From: Streptosporangium lutulentum
Lineage (GTDB): Bacteria > Actinomycetota > Actinomycetes > Streptosporangiales > Streptosporangiaceae
Length of the DNA stretch: 64,000 nucleotides
Direction of reading: 5' to 3'
Assembly: GCF_030811455.1 (NCBI RefSeq)
Contig: NZ_JAUSQU010000001.1
Coordinates: 8,432,001-8,496,000, forward strand
This document shows, in pieces, positions 25,892 to 34,205 of the stretch. Each line of letters opens with the position of its first letter. The stretch's first letter is position 1. Position numbers and translations under genes: made by a program. The notes beneath the pieces were generated by a model. That model saw only the letters and a program-made list of their open reading frames with translations, searched no databases and was not told the DNA's origin.

Positions 25892-27034
25892 ATGGATGAA
25901 GGAAGAGGGCGTTATCAGGTGCGCGCGAGTTCAGGGAAGATACTTGTTGTCGGGGCCGGCGTAAGCGGATTGACGACTGCGCTGTGTCTGGCCAGAGAAG
26001 GATTCCGCGTCACCGTGCTCGCGGAGAAATTCGCGCCCGATATCGTCTCGGTCGTCGCGGGCGCGCTGTGGGAGTGGCCGCCGGCGGTGTGCGGTTACCA
26101 CCATGACCAGATCTCGCTCGCCCGCTCCAAGGAGTGGTGCGTCACCTCGTACGGGATTTTCGAGGAACTGGCCCGGGCCAACGTCCCCGGAGTGGCCATG
26201 CGGAGATCCAACTTCTATTTCAAGCATCCCGTCGAGGAGAACCCGCAGGATCTGAACAAGATGCAGGAGCTCGCGGGGAAGGTGCGCGGCTTCGTCCGCG
26301 ACCGGTCGCTCGCCGAGCGCAACGGCATCGATCCCGACTACGGCGTGGTCGACGCGTACTCCCACCTGGCACCCATGATCGACACCGATCAGTACATGAT
26401 GTGGCTGATGCGGGAGGTCGAGGCCCACGGGGTGCAGGTCAAGCGGTATCGCATCGAGGGGCTGCTGGCCGACCGGAGAGCGGAGCTCCTCGACCGCTTC
26501 GACGCCGAGGCGATCGTCTGCTGCGCGGGTCTGGGCACCGCCCAGCTTCGCGGCATCGACATGTATCCGCTGCGCGGCGCGCTCGTGCGGGTCCGCAACG
26601 ACGGAATTCGCGGATGCCGGATCGGCGAGGCCCACTGCGTCTCCCACAACGAGGGAAGCAACGAGCAGGACATCGTCTTCATCGTGCCGCGCAGCGAGAG
26701 AATCCTTGTTCTCGGAGGGCTGGCGGAAAAAGACGAGTGGGGAACGGATATCAATCTGGATAACCACGGACCCGTTCGGGAAATGTATGAACGCTGCCTG
26801 GCCTTCATGCCCGCACTTCGAAATGCCGAACTGGATCCCGACGAGCCGGTCCGGGTCGGGCTGCGGCCGTTCAGGCGGGAAAACGTCTGCCTTGAATGGG
26901 ATGAGACAGAGCAGATCATTTACAATTTCGCGCACGGCGGAGCTGGATTCAGCTTCTCCTGGGGCTGCGCCCAGGAGGCCGTCGGTCTGGTGCGTTCAGC
27001 CGTAGAGGACCGCACGTACTCGTATTCCTTCTGA
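25892..27034 (+). CDS. D-amino-acid oxidase family flavoprotein
   Basis: About 380 residues. FAD-binding ILVVGAGVSGLTTALCLAREG lies at the N-terminus, CCAGLGTAQL in the middle, then PLRGALVRV, VRVGLRPFRRENVCLE (the substrate-carboxylate Arg region) and the C-terminal NFAHGGAGFSFSWGCAQEAV typical of eukaryotic-type D-amino-acid oxidases. It deaminates D-amino acids to keto acids with H2O2. ATG 25892 has no ribosome site; GTG 25919, nine codons in, has GAGGG nine bases upstream and may be the true start. An L,D-transpeptidase gene follows by 33 bp, suggesting cotranscription. Confidence 0.88.
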   Translation: MDEGRGRYQVRASSGKILVVGAGVSGLTTALCLAREGFRVTVLAEKFAPDIVSVVAGALWEWPPAVCGYHHDQISLARSKEWCVTSYGIFEELARANVPGVAMRRSNFYFKHPVEENPQDLNKMQELAGKVRGFVRDRSLAERNGIDPDYGVVDAYSHLAPMIDTDQYMMWLMREVEAHGVQVKRYRIEGLLADRRAELLDRFDAEAIVCCAGLGTAQLRGIDMYPLRGALVRVRNDGIRGCRIGEAHCVSHNEGSNEQDIVFIVPRSERILVLGGLAEKDEWGTDINLDNHGPVREMYERCLAFMPALRNAELDPDEPVRVGLRPFRRENVCLEWDETEQIIYNFAHGGAGFSFSWGCAQEAVGLVRSAVEDRTYSYSF

Positions 27035-27067
27035 CTGGTTTCGCCTGAGAGCGGATGGGCGTGAAAC

Positions 27068-27895
27068 ATGCGAAGAACTGTCAAGTGTTTTCTGGTCGCG
27101 AACACGATCCTCACCGTGACCGCGTGCATGCCGATCGCCGGCCTGCACGTCGGGATCACCTCACCCGAACATCCCGGGCCGCCCAGGCCCCAGGCCGACG
27201 CCCCGCTGTCCCCGGCCGAGCAGCTCGCGACGGCGCGGTTTCCTCTCCTTCGCGTCGGAGACAGCGGAACCCGGGTCCAGGACGTCCAGAGACGTCTCAA
27301 CCGGCTGGGATTCAACGCGGGGACCACCAGCTCCGAGTACCGTCCCGCTCTGCGCGCGGCCGTATGGGCCTTCCAGAAGGCGAACGGCCTGCCTCCCGTC
27401 AACGAGGTCGACATGCCGACCTGGCAGGCGCTCTCCCGCCCGGCGCGGCTCAAGCCGCTGGTGCGCGCGGGGGAGTCCACGAGGGTGGAGATCGATCTAC
27501 GGCGCCAGCTCCTCACGGCCTGGAAGGACGGCAAGTCCGCGCTCGTCACCCACATCTCGACCGGTAACGGCGAGCACTACTGCGAGAAGGGCCGCTGCGG
27601 GGTCGCCGTCACACCCGTCGGCGACTTCCGGGCCTGGTTCCGGACGCCCGGATGGACCAAGGGGCCCCTGGGCGAGCAGTTCTACACCGTCTACTTCAAT
27701 GGGGAGGTCGGCTTCCACGGTTCCGAACGGGTCCCCCTGCGTCCCGCGTCCCACGGATGCATCCGCGTCCCGCTCCACAACGCCAGGCCCCTCTTCGACA
27801 TGATCCAGGTCGGGACCCCGGTCTACGTCCGCGGTTCCAGCCCGGCTGAGAATCCCCAGAGAGACGCGGGGCAGACGAAGGCCCAGCGGAGCTGA
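27068..27895 (+). CDS. L,D-transpeptidase lipoprotein (YkuD) with peptidoglycan-binding domain
   Basis: 275 residues. A lipoprotein signal has lipobox VTAC with Cys20 as the lipidated residue. A PG_binding_1 domain lies at about 60-122 (LRVGDSGTRVQDVQRRLNRLGF, ALRAAVWAFQKANGL). The YkuD catalytic domain is at 138-260, with H217 in FHGS and the nucleophile C231 in SHGCIRV. It cross-links or remodels peptidoglycan stems outside the membrane, releasing D-alanine from tetrapeptide donors. It is probably in one transcript with the D-amino-acid oxidase. Confidence 0.92.
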   Translation: MRRTVKCFLVANTILTVTACMPIAGLHVGITSPEHPGPPRPQADAPLSPAEQLATARFPLLRVGDSGTRVQDVQRRLNRLGFNAGTTSSEYRPALRAAVWAFQKANGLPPVNEVDMPTWQALSRPARLKPLVRAGESTRVEIDLRRQLLTAWKDGKSALVTHISTGNGEHYCEKGRCGVAVTPVGDFRAWFRTPGWTKGPLGEQFYTVYFNGEVGFHGSERVPLRPASHGCIRVPLHNARPLFDMIQVGTPVYVRGSSPAENPQRDAGQTKAQRS

Positions 27896-28108
27896 CCCGA
27901 GTCCGGTCCGCTCACGACGGCACCGGGCGGCGGGCCGTACGGGGCGGCGGGCCGTCACCGCGAGTGGACGCCGGCACCGGCGGCAGGTGTCGGGATCGCG
28001 CCGGCGGGGAATGGATGTGGTCCACGCTCGGCCCGCGACTGGCTCATCGCGGCCGGTAGGGGGGATTCACGGGTCGAGCGTGGGCGAAGCGCCGAAAGCG
28101 TCGTGGGT

Positions 28109-28309
28109 CTACTTGAGGTAGTTGCCGAACTCTTCCAGGGACATGAGGCCGTTGCCGTCCTGGTCGATCTTGGCGATGGCTGCGGCGGCGGCCTCGGGGG
28201 TGACCGGCTGGCCGAGCACCTCCATGAGCTGCACCAGTTCGGCGGCCGAGATGAAGCCGTCGCCGTCGACATCGACAATATTGAAAGTCATCGCGTAGTC
28301 GTCCGCCAT
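28109..28309 (-). CDS. Small EF-hand calcium-binding protein
   Basis: 66 residues with two canonical EF-hand loops, DVDGDGFISAAE and DQDGNGLMSLEE, each with the D-x-D-G-D/N-G...E ligand pattern. These are separated by a helix-linker, i.e. one calmodulin-type lobe, similar to calerythrin/CabC-like actinomycete proteins. The ATG at 28309 gives MADDYAMTFNIVD; upstream continuation has no start. It is soluble and cytosolic, with no signal peptide. A plausible calcium buffer or sensor. Confidence 0.9.
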   Translation of the reverse strand: MADDYAMTFNIVDVDGDGFISAAELVQLMEVLGQPVTPEAAAAAIAKIDQDGNGLMSLEEFGNYLK

Positions 28310-28475
28310 GAGGGAATCCGCCTTCCAGGAGCAGGGCAATCAGACGCGAAGCACATTAGCGGGATATCGCCGCGTTGATGACGTCCTTGTCTTACTACCT
28401 GAAATCACCGAATCGCTTGAGGTTCCCCGCCCCTTCTCACAAGAGACGGGGGGCCTCGGAGCCTGTCGGCGGCAG

Positions 28476-28510
28476 GCCCACGGAGAGCGGAAGAACCGCT
28501 CTCCGTGGGC
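28476..28510 (-). terminator. Terminator hairpin downstream of secDF
   Basis: A perfect 15-bp stem (GCCCACGGAGAGCGG and complement) with an AAGAA loop. It lies 140 bp past the secDF stop, beyond the 16-bp repeat array, and 167 bp upstream of the EF-hand gene on the same strand. Confidence 0.75.
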
Positions 28511-28517
28511 TGCGTGA

Positions 28518-28629
28518 GCCGCGAACCGCGCGGGCCGCGAACCGTGCGAGCCGCGAATCCTATGGGCCGCGAACCGTGCGGGCCGTGAACCGTGCGGGCT
28601 GTGAACCGTGCGGGCTGTGAACCGTGCGG
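28518..28629. repeat. Seven 16-bp tandem repeats
   Basis: Seven consecutive units of consensus GCCGCGAACCGTGCGG, with units 4-7 nearly identical. The third is the most diverged, and a truncated eighth (GCCGTAC) follows. The array lies between the secDF stop and its terminator, so it would be transcribed. Confidence 0.9.
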
Positions 28630-28649
28630 GCCGTACGCCCGGGGTGCGG

Positions 28650-30923
28650 TCAGAGCACGGCGCCCGACCCCTCGCGGGTGGAGACGGCCGTCCCCCTGCC
28701 CTTGGGCTGCGGCGGTGGTGCCGAGCTGCGCTTCTCGAACCCGATCGCCAGCGGTACCGCGACCAGCGCGGAGGACAGCGTGCCGGCGATGATGCCGATC
28801 AGCAGCGCCACCGCGAAGTTCGTCAGCGAGTCGCCGCCGAGCACGGCCAGCGCGGCCAGGATGAACAGCGCCCCCAGACCCGTGTTCACCGTACGGGGTA
28901 CGGTCTGCAGGATCGCGGTGTTCGATATCTCCGCGAACGAGTCCTTGCGCTGCGCTCCCCACAGCTCGCGGACGCGGTCGAAGACCACGACCTTGTCATT
29001 GACCGAGTAGCCGATCACGGTGAGCATCGCCGCCAGGAAGATCCCGTCCACCGGCTTGTCCAGCCACGCGAACGCGCCGACCACGATCGCCGCGTCGGCG
29101 ACCAGGGCCAGCACCGCCGCGAGCCCGAACGTCCACCGGAACCGGAAGACGAGGTAGGCGAGCTGCGCGGCGAGCGCGACGCACAGCGCGATGAGCGCGT
29201 TGCGGCGCAGCTCGTCCCCGAGGCTCGGGCCGATGAGCTCGTCGCGCTCCTTGGTGATCTGACCGCCCTTGCTCTCCAGCGCGGCCTCGATCGCCTTCGC
29301 CTCGGCGGTGCTGATCTTGCTGGTTCGCACGGAGATGTCGTCTCCCGACGACTGCACCACCGCGTTCGGGAAACCCGCGCCGCTGACCAGCTCGCGAGCG
29401 GTGTCGGCGCTCATCGGGGTGCTGGTGGAATACTCCACGAGCCTGCCTCCGGTGAACTCCACGCCGTAGTTGAGCCCCCGGAGCATCACCCCGCCCACCG
29501 AGACGGCCACCAGCACGCAGGTGATCACGAGATAGAGCGTACGGTGGCGCATCAGGTTGGGCTTGCGCGTGTTCAGCCAGGTCCGGACGCGCCCGATGTC
29601 GGCCAGGCCGGTCAGCTTCGGCCGGTCCAGCACGCCCCTGCGGCCCACCGACCACTGGGCCAGGACCCGGGTGATGACCATCGCGGTGATCAGTGAGGCG
29701 ATCACGCCGATGCTCAGGGTGACGCCGAAACCGCGCACCGGTCCGGAGGCCAGGAAGAACAACAGCCCCGCGGCGAGCAGCGTGGTGATGTTGGAGTCGG
29801 CCACCGCGCTCCAGGCGTTGCGGAAGCCCTTCTCCAGCGCGGTCTTGAAGTTCGGCTCAAGGGCGTACTCCTCCCGGGCGCGCTCGAAGACCAGCACGTT
29901 GGCGTCGACCGCCATGCCGATCGCCAGCACGAAGCCCGCCAGACCGGGCAGGGTGAGCGTGGCGCCGAGTGCCACCAGCGCCGCGTAGGAGATGAGCGCG
30001 TAGCAGGTCAGGGCGATCGCGGCGAGGAAGCCCATCAGCCGATAGATCATGATGATGAACAGGGCGGTGAGCAGCACGCCGATGACCGCCGCCTGGGCGC
30101 TGGCCGCGATCGCGGCGGCGCCGAGCGTCGGGCCGACGGTCCGCTGCTCGATGATCTCGACGGGCACCGGCAGTGACCCGCCCTTGACCAGCGTGGCCAG
30201 GTCCTTGGCCTCTTCCGCGGTGAAGTCGCCGGTGATCTGGGTCGAGCCGCTGGGCAGGCCCACCTTGCAGGCCACGTCCGCGTTCATCTGCGGCGAGACG
30301 ATGACCTTGTCGTCGAGGACGATGGCGACCCTGCGCTTCGGGTCACCCAGCGGGTTGCAGGCGGCCGCGCCGGTCATCTTCGCCCACGCCTCACGCCCCT
30401 GGTCACGGAAGTCGACGGCGACGTACCACCCGCCGCCCAGCTGGGCGTCGTTTCCGGCTCCGGCGTCGCCGACCCCGTCGCCGGTGAGCTGGGCCGGTCC
30501 GACGAGCAGCTTGGCGCCGTACTCGTCGGTCATGACCTTCTCCCCCTTCCGCACATGGGTCATGGCGTCGGGCACGGCGAGGACGTGGTGGAAGGTGAGC
30601 TGGGCGGTCTTGCCGATGACCGCGGCGGCCTTGGCCGGATCCTGCACGCCGGGCAGTTCGACGATGATGCGCCGCTCGCCGGAGCGAGCCAGCGGCGCGT
30701 CCGCCACGCCCAGGGAGTCGGCCCGGCGGCGGAGCACCTCAAGGGTGCGGTCGGTGGCCTCGGCGTCGGCCTTGACGGTCGGGGAGTCTCTCGTCTCCAG
30801 CACGATCTGGGTGCCGCCGCGCAGGTCGAGACCCAGGCGCGGGGACATGGTCAGGGCGATGAACAATGAGGTCGCGATGACGGCTAACGCAGCCATCGCG
30901 CGCACCACGGGGGCACGCGTCAT
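28650..30923 (-). CDS. secDF: SecD-SecF fusion protein translocase subunit
   Basis: 757 residues. The SecD half (1-about 450) carries TM1, LGLDLRGGTQIVLE, the periplasmic P1 region and VKGGSLPVPVEIIEQRTVGPTLG, followed by five helices. The SecF half (about 470-757) begins MRHRTLYLVITCVLVAV and carries LRGLNYGVEFTGGRLVE and YSVNDKVVVFDRVRE. Fused SecDF occurs beside separate secD/secF in some streptomycetes. It helps late-stage Sec export using the proton gradient. The ATG at 30923 is preceded by GGAGG at five bases. Confidence 0.94.
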   Translation of the reverse strand: MTRAPVVRAMAALAVIATSLFIALTMSPRLGLDLRGGTQIVLETRDSPTVKADAEATDRTLEVLRRRADSLGVADAPLARSGERRIIVELPGVQDPAKAAAVIGKTAQLTFHHVLAVPDAMTHVRKGEKVMTDEYGAKLLVGPAQLTGDGVGDAGAGNDAQLGGGWYVAVDFRDQGREAWAKMTGAAACNPLGDPKRRVAIVLDDKVIVSPQMNADVACKVGLPSGSTQITGDFTAEEAKDLATLVKGGSLPVPVEIIEQRTVGPTLGAAAIAASAQAAVIGVLLTALFIIMIYRLMGFLAAIALTCYALISYAALVALGATLTLPGLAGFVLAIGMAVDANVLVFERAREEYALEPNFKTALEKGFRNAWSAVADSNITTLLAAGLLFFLASGPVRGFGVTLSIGVIASLITAMVITRVLAQWSVGRRGVLDRPKLTGLADIGRVRTWLNTRKPNLMRHRTLYLVITCVLVAVSVGGVMLRGLNYGVEFTGGRLVEYSTSTPMSADTARELVSGAGFPNAVVQSSGDDISVRTSKISTAEAKAIEAALESKGGQITKERDELIGPSLGDELRRNALIALCVALAAQLAYLVFRFRWTFGLAAVLALVADAAIVVGAFAWLDKPVDGIFLAAMLTVIGYSVNDKVVVFDRVRELWGAQRKDSFAEISNTAILQTVPRTVNTGLGALFILAALAVLGGDSLTNFAVALLIGIIAGTLSSALVAVPLAIGFEKRSSAPPPQPKGRGTAVSTREGSGAVL

Positions 30924-31004
30924 AGAAGCCTCCACAGGCTGGGGGGAGTTTTCGGGTACGGCTAAGCACCCGGAGCGACTCCGGGGTGTTTCATCGGGGG
31001 CGTT

Positions 31005-31382
31005 TCAGCTACCTGTGGGGGGCGGGGCGCGACCGGGTTTGACCAGCGAGGCCGCGAGTGAACGTGAATCGTCGTCACAGACGGGGCGCCGGTCGAAGCC
31101 GGGGGCGAGAGACAGATATCGGGCGTCAGGCGGGCGGGCCGCGACCGGGTGGCCGCCTCCGCCGCCTCCGGCGAAGCCGGTGGCCGTGGTGAACGAGTGC
31201 CGCTGCCGGCTGGGCGGAACCTGGCGGGACAGGGGCTGGTGTTCTCCGGCCGCCGTGACGACGGCCGGGTGCCGCAGCAGGAGGGTGGTGGCCGTGCCGC
31301 CGCCCAGACCTCCGGAGACGAGCAGCGGGAGGAGCAGGGAGAGCAGCCAGCCGATGGGCGCACCGCGCCTCGGCTGCCGCAT
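31005..31382 (-). CDS. Small membrane-anchored protein of unknown function
   Basis: 125 residues. The start ATG at 31382 has a textbook GGAGGA five bases upstream. One hydrophobic segment (IGWLLSLLLPLLVSGGLGG, about 11-30) follows a positive N-terminus, then an extracytoplasmic, low-complexity tail with six glycines and many Pro/Arg. No family is recognised. It ends 81 bp upstream of secDF in the same orientation and may be cotranscribed. The tail is not strongly codon-biased, so the C-terminal end is less certain. Confidence 0.5.
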   Translation of the reverse strand: MRQPRRGAPIGWLLSLLLPLLVSGGLGGGTATTLLLRHPAVVTAAGEHQPLSRQVPPSRQRHSFTTATGFAGGGGGGHPVAARPPDARYLSLAPGFDRRPVCDDDSRSLAASLVKPGRAPPPTGS

Positions 31383-31654
31383 GATCTCCTCCAGGTCGTC
31401 GACTACACCGTAGCCCGCCGAGGCGCTTCGCGACCCTCTCCGGAACCTTTCCCGCGATCTCCACCGCGACCTTCCCCCGCGCTCTCCTTCGTGCTTCCCG
31501 TGTCCTCCGGACGCGGGGGAGGGTCCGTGGCCGGAGGCGCCGACCGTACGCACCGCGGCCCTTTGACAGGAACATTCGGGCCGTATGTCCGGTGACTAGC
31601 GACTACATACCCGCCGTATCTCATAAACGTGCCATGCGGGGGTAGTGCGCATGC

Positions 31655-33316
31655 ATGCGACTGACCTACACAGCTGACTTATGGTGGAAGAACGCGGTCG
31701 TCTACTGCCTCGACGTCGAGACCTACAAGGACGGCAACGGAGACGGCATCGGTGACTTCCGCGGTCTCACCCAGCAGGTCGACCACCTGGACCGGCTCGG
31801 CGTGACCTGCATCTGGTTGATGCCGTTCTTCCCGAGCCCCAGCCGCGACGACGGCTACGACATCGCGGACTTCTACTCCGTCGACCCCCGCCTCGGCACC
31901 CTGGGTGACTTCGTGGAGTTCATGCGCACCGCCAGGGACCGGGGCATGCGCGTGATCGCCGACCTGGTGGTCAACCACACCTCCGACGAGCACCCCTGGT
32001 TCAAGGAGGCGCGGTCCGGCAAGGACTCCGCCAAACGAGACTGGTACATCTGGCGGGACGAGCCCGGCCCCGTCGACCCCAAGGCCATCGTCTTCCCCGA
32101 CAAGGAGGACAGCCTCTGGGAGCTCGACAAGAAGACCGGCCAGTACTACTACCACAGCTTCTACAAGTTCCAGCCGGACCTGAACACGGCCAATCCGGAG
32201 GTCCGCGACGAGATCGCGCGCATCCTCGGCTTCTGGATGGAACTCGGGCTGTCCGGGTTCCGGGTGGACGCCGTGCCGTTCCTGATCGAGGGCATCGGCG
32301 GCGACCCGCACGAGTATCTCGCCGACCTGCGGGCCTTCATGAACCGTCGCGACGGCACCTCGATCCTGCTGGGCGAGGTCAATCTGCCCTACCCGGACCT
32401 GATGAAGTACTTCGGCGACGCCGGCAACGGCGACGAGGTCACCATGTGCTTCGACTTCATCGCCATGCAGCGGTTCCACCTGTCGATGGCCCGCCAGAAC
32501 CCGGAGCTCCTCGCCGAGGCCCTGCGCGAGCGGCCCGAGCCGCCCGACGACTCCCAGTGGGCCATGTTCGTCCGCAATCACGACGAGCTGACCCTCGACA
32601 AGCTCACCGAGTCGCAGAAGCAGGAGGTCTTCGACGCCTTCGGACCCGACAAGAACATGCAGGTCTACGACCGGGGTCTGCGCCGCCGCCTGCCGCCGAT
32701 GCTCGACGGCGACCTGCGCCGGCTGAAGCTCGCCTACAGCGTGCTGTTCTCGCTGCCGGGCACGCCGGTGCTCTTCTACGGGGAGGAGATCGGTCTGGGC
32801 GAGAACCTCAAGGGCGAGGGCCGGATGGCCGTCCGGATCCCGATGCAGTGGTCCGCGAGCGGTGGGTTCTCACCCGATCCCAAGACCTCCGTCCCGTCTC
32901 CCACGGGGAAGTTCGGCCCGAAGAACGTCAACGTGAACGACCAGCGCCGCGACCCGGACTCTCTGCTCCGATGGATCATGCTGTTGATCGAGCGCTACCG
33001 GGAGTCGCCGGAGCTGGCCTGGGGCGACTACGACGTGCTGGACGCCGGGGACGAGGCGGTGCTGGCGCACCGGGCCGACGCCGAGGGCGGCACCGTGGTC
33101 GCCGTTCACAACTTCGCCGACCGCGAGGCGAAGGTGGAGCTCGTGCTCGCCGATCTCGGCCACTGCGACGTGCTGACCGACCTGCTGGTGGACGGCACGC
33201 TCGACCTTCCCCGCGACGGCCGGGTGAAGTTCACGCTGGAACCGTACGGCACCCGCTGGTTCCGCGCCTCCGTCCCCGAGACGCCCCTGGAGGACTCTTC
33301 CGCCAAGGGCCGGTGA
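31655..33316 (+). CDS. GH13 alpha-amylase family enzyme (trehalose synthase-like)
   Basis: A 553-residue GH13 enzyme: the barrel from residue 8 (WWKNAVVYCLDVETYKDGNG), conserved region I DLVVNHTS, nucleophile D205 in GFRVDAVPF, acid/base E241 in LLGEVNL and transition-state stabiliser D310 in FVRNHDE. A C-terminal beta domain follows. Layout resembles trehalose synthase and related maltose-active enzymes, but with EVNL in place of EANQ-type motifs, so specificity is uncertain. It stands alone between convergent and divergent neighbours. The ribosome site is weak (GGGGG). Confidence 0.9.
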   Translation: MRLTYTADLWWKNAVVYCLDVETYKDGNGDGIGDFRGLTQQVDHLDRLGVTCIWLMPFFPSPSRDDGYDIADFYSVDPRLGTLGDFVEFMRTARDRGMRVIADLVVNHTSDEHPWFKEARSGKDSAKRDWYIWRDEPGPVDPKAIVFPDKEDSLWELDKKTGQYYYHSFYKFQPDLNTANPEVRDEIARILGFWMELGLSGFRVDAVPFLIEGIGGDPHEYLADLRAFMNRRDGTSILLGEVNLPYPDLMKYFGDAGNGDEVTMCFDFIAMQRFHLSMARQNPELLAEALRERPEPPDDSQWAMFVRNHDELTLDKLTESQKQEVFDAFGPDKNMQVYDRGLRRRLPPMLDGDLRRLKLAYSVLFSLPGTPVLFYGEEIGLGENLKGEGRMAVRIPMQWSASGGFSPDPKTSVPSPTGKFGPKNVNVNDQRRDPDSLLRWIMLLIERYRESPELAWGDYDVLDAGDEAVLAHRADAEGGTVVAVHNFADREAKVELVLADLGHCDVLTDLLVDGTLDLPRDGRVKFTLEPYGTRWFRASVPETPLEDSSAKGR

Positions 33317-33347
33317 CCGCCCTCGCCGAGGCCGTGGGCCTCGCCGT

Positions 33348-33376
33348 CCGGGACGCCGCCTGAGGCGGCGTCCCGG
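33348..33376 (+). terminator. Terminator hairpin after the GH13 gene
   Basis: A perfect 13-bp stem (CCGGGACGCCGCC and complement) with a 3-nt TGA loop, 31 bp past the stop. It also sits between convergent genes, so it may serve both. Confidence 0.75.
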
Positions 33377-33422
33377 CTCCCGGCCGGGGATCTCCCACGG
33401 CCGGATACCGGGTCCGGCGGAG

Positions 33423-33779
33423 TCAGGGGCGGTGCGGGCGCACGTGACGCGGGTCTCGTTTGGTCTTGAGCTTGTCCAGCTGGTGGATCAGGTCGTCGCG
33501 GACCTCGGCCAGCGCGATGGGCAGATCGGGCTCGGCCGAGGTGGCCACCAGCGGCTCCGCATGGGGAAGCAGGCATTCGAACGTCACGCACTGCTCGGCC
33601 CTGTCGCGGTTCTTGATGCTCAGCCGGAGTTCGACCGAGTCGCCGGAGTAGGAGCGCAGCCGTTTTCCCAGGGTGGTGAACCGCTCGACGATTCCGGGGC
33701 GCTCGCTCTCGGCGAAGCCCGTGCCGAGGATGAGCCGCTCGCCGATGACGTCCGGCGGTTCGCTGGTCGAATCGGTCAT
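33423..33779 (-). CDS. HPF/RaiA-like ribosome-associated protein
   Basis: 118 residues resembling the N-terminal S30AE domain of hibernation-promoting factor: ERLILGTGFAESERPGIVERFTTLGKRLRSY..VELRLSIKNRD and a helix LAEVRDDLIHQLDKLKTKRDPR. It has the short form only, without the long-HPF dimerisation domain. It could stabilise idle ribosomes or be a diverged paralogue. The ATG at 33779 has GAGAGGG upstream. It is divergent from the 28-residue membrane peptide gene, with a shared palindrome between. Confidence 0.8.
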   Translation of the reverse strand: MTDSTSEPPDVIGERLILGTGFAESERPGIVERFTTLGKRLRSYSGDSVELRLSIKNRDRAEQCVTFECLLPHAEPLVATSAEPDLPIALAEVRDDLIHQLDKLKTKRDPRHVRPHRP

Positions 33780-33876
33780 CGTCGAAACCCTCTCTCTGAG
33801 TACGGTCAACACTACCTTCGGCGATGACGGGGGTTCCGGCCGGTGGCCCCCGACCCGGGTACGAGGGCGCTCCCAA

Positions 33877-33895
33877 ATGCGCATATGCTGCGCAT
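33877..33895. promoter_or_regulatory. Inverted repeat between the HPF-like and small-peptide genes
   Basis: ATGCGCA-TATGC-TGCGCAT, with two perfect 7-bp arms and a 5-bp centre. It lies in the 161-bp divergent promoter region, 46 bp before the peptide start. Confidence 0.45.
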
Positions 33896-33940
33896 CGTCG
33901 TTTTCGTGGATTTAGTAGGACTTAGAGGGAGAAGCTCGCC

Positions 33941-34027
33941 GTGTACAAGGAGTTCGCAGTTGAGGCCGTGATGTGGCTGATCCCCGTCGCCGTTCTGCTC
34001 GGGGTAGCCTTCATGATCACTGCCTGA
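33941..34027 (+). CDS. 28-residue single-pass membrane peptide
   Basis: The GTG start has GAGGGAGAAG upstream with good spacing. The product is VYKEFAVEAVMWL followed by IPVAVLLGVAFMITA, a short amphipathic N-terminus and one hydrophobic helix, ending in TGA. Strong ribosome site, own divergent promoter region and a clean membrane helix support a real small protein. Function unknown; such peptides usually modulate a larger membrane partner. The repeats that follow are non-coding. Confidence 0.6.
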   Translation: MYKEFAVEAVMWLIPVAVLLGVAFMITA

Positions 34028-34070
34028 CCCGGGCTTGGCCGAGTCGCCACCGGAGAGCGGGCCGGCGTCC

Positions 34071-34188
34071 GGCCGGGGCGGTCTCACGGAGTCGAGATCC
34101 GGCCGGGACGGCCATCGGGTCGAGGTCCGGGCCGGGGCGGTCTCACGGAGCCGGCGTCCGGCCGGGACGGCCGTCGGGCCGGCGTCCG
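34071..34188. repeat. 59-bp direct repeat, two units
   Basis: Both units begin with the identical 21-bp block starting GGCCGGGGCGGTCTCACG (34071 and 34130) and continue with imperfectly matched CCGGCCGGGACGGCC-containing DNA. They lie between the small peptide gene and the 3' end of the channel gene. Confidence 0.75.
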
Positions 34189-34205
34189 GCCGGAACGATC
34201 ACAGG

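Noticed and set aside
28518..28629. CRISPR-like array
   Set aside because: The 16-bp units are directly adjacent with no spacers, and no cas genes are nearby.
29390..29400. Additional CTCGCGAG copy inside secDF (and another in the kinase at about 11908)
   Set aside because: Both are within coding sequence, lack TACGGT at 17 bp and are not before a start; chance in GC-rich DNA.
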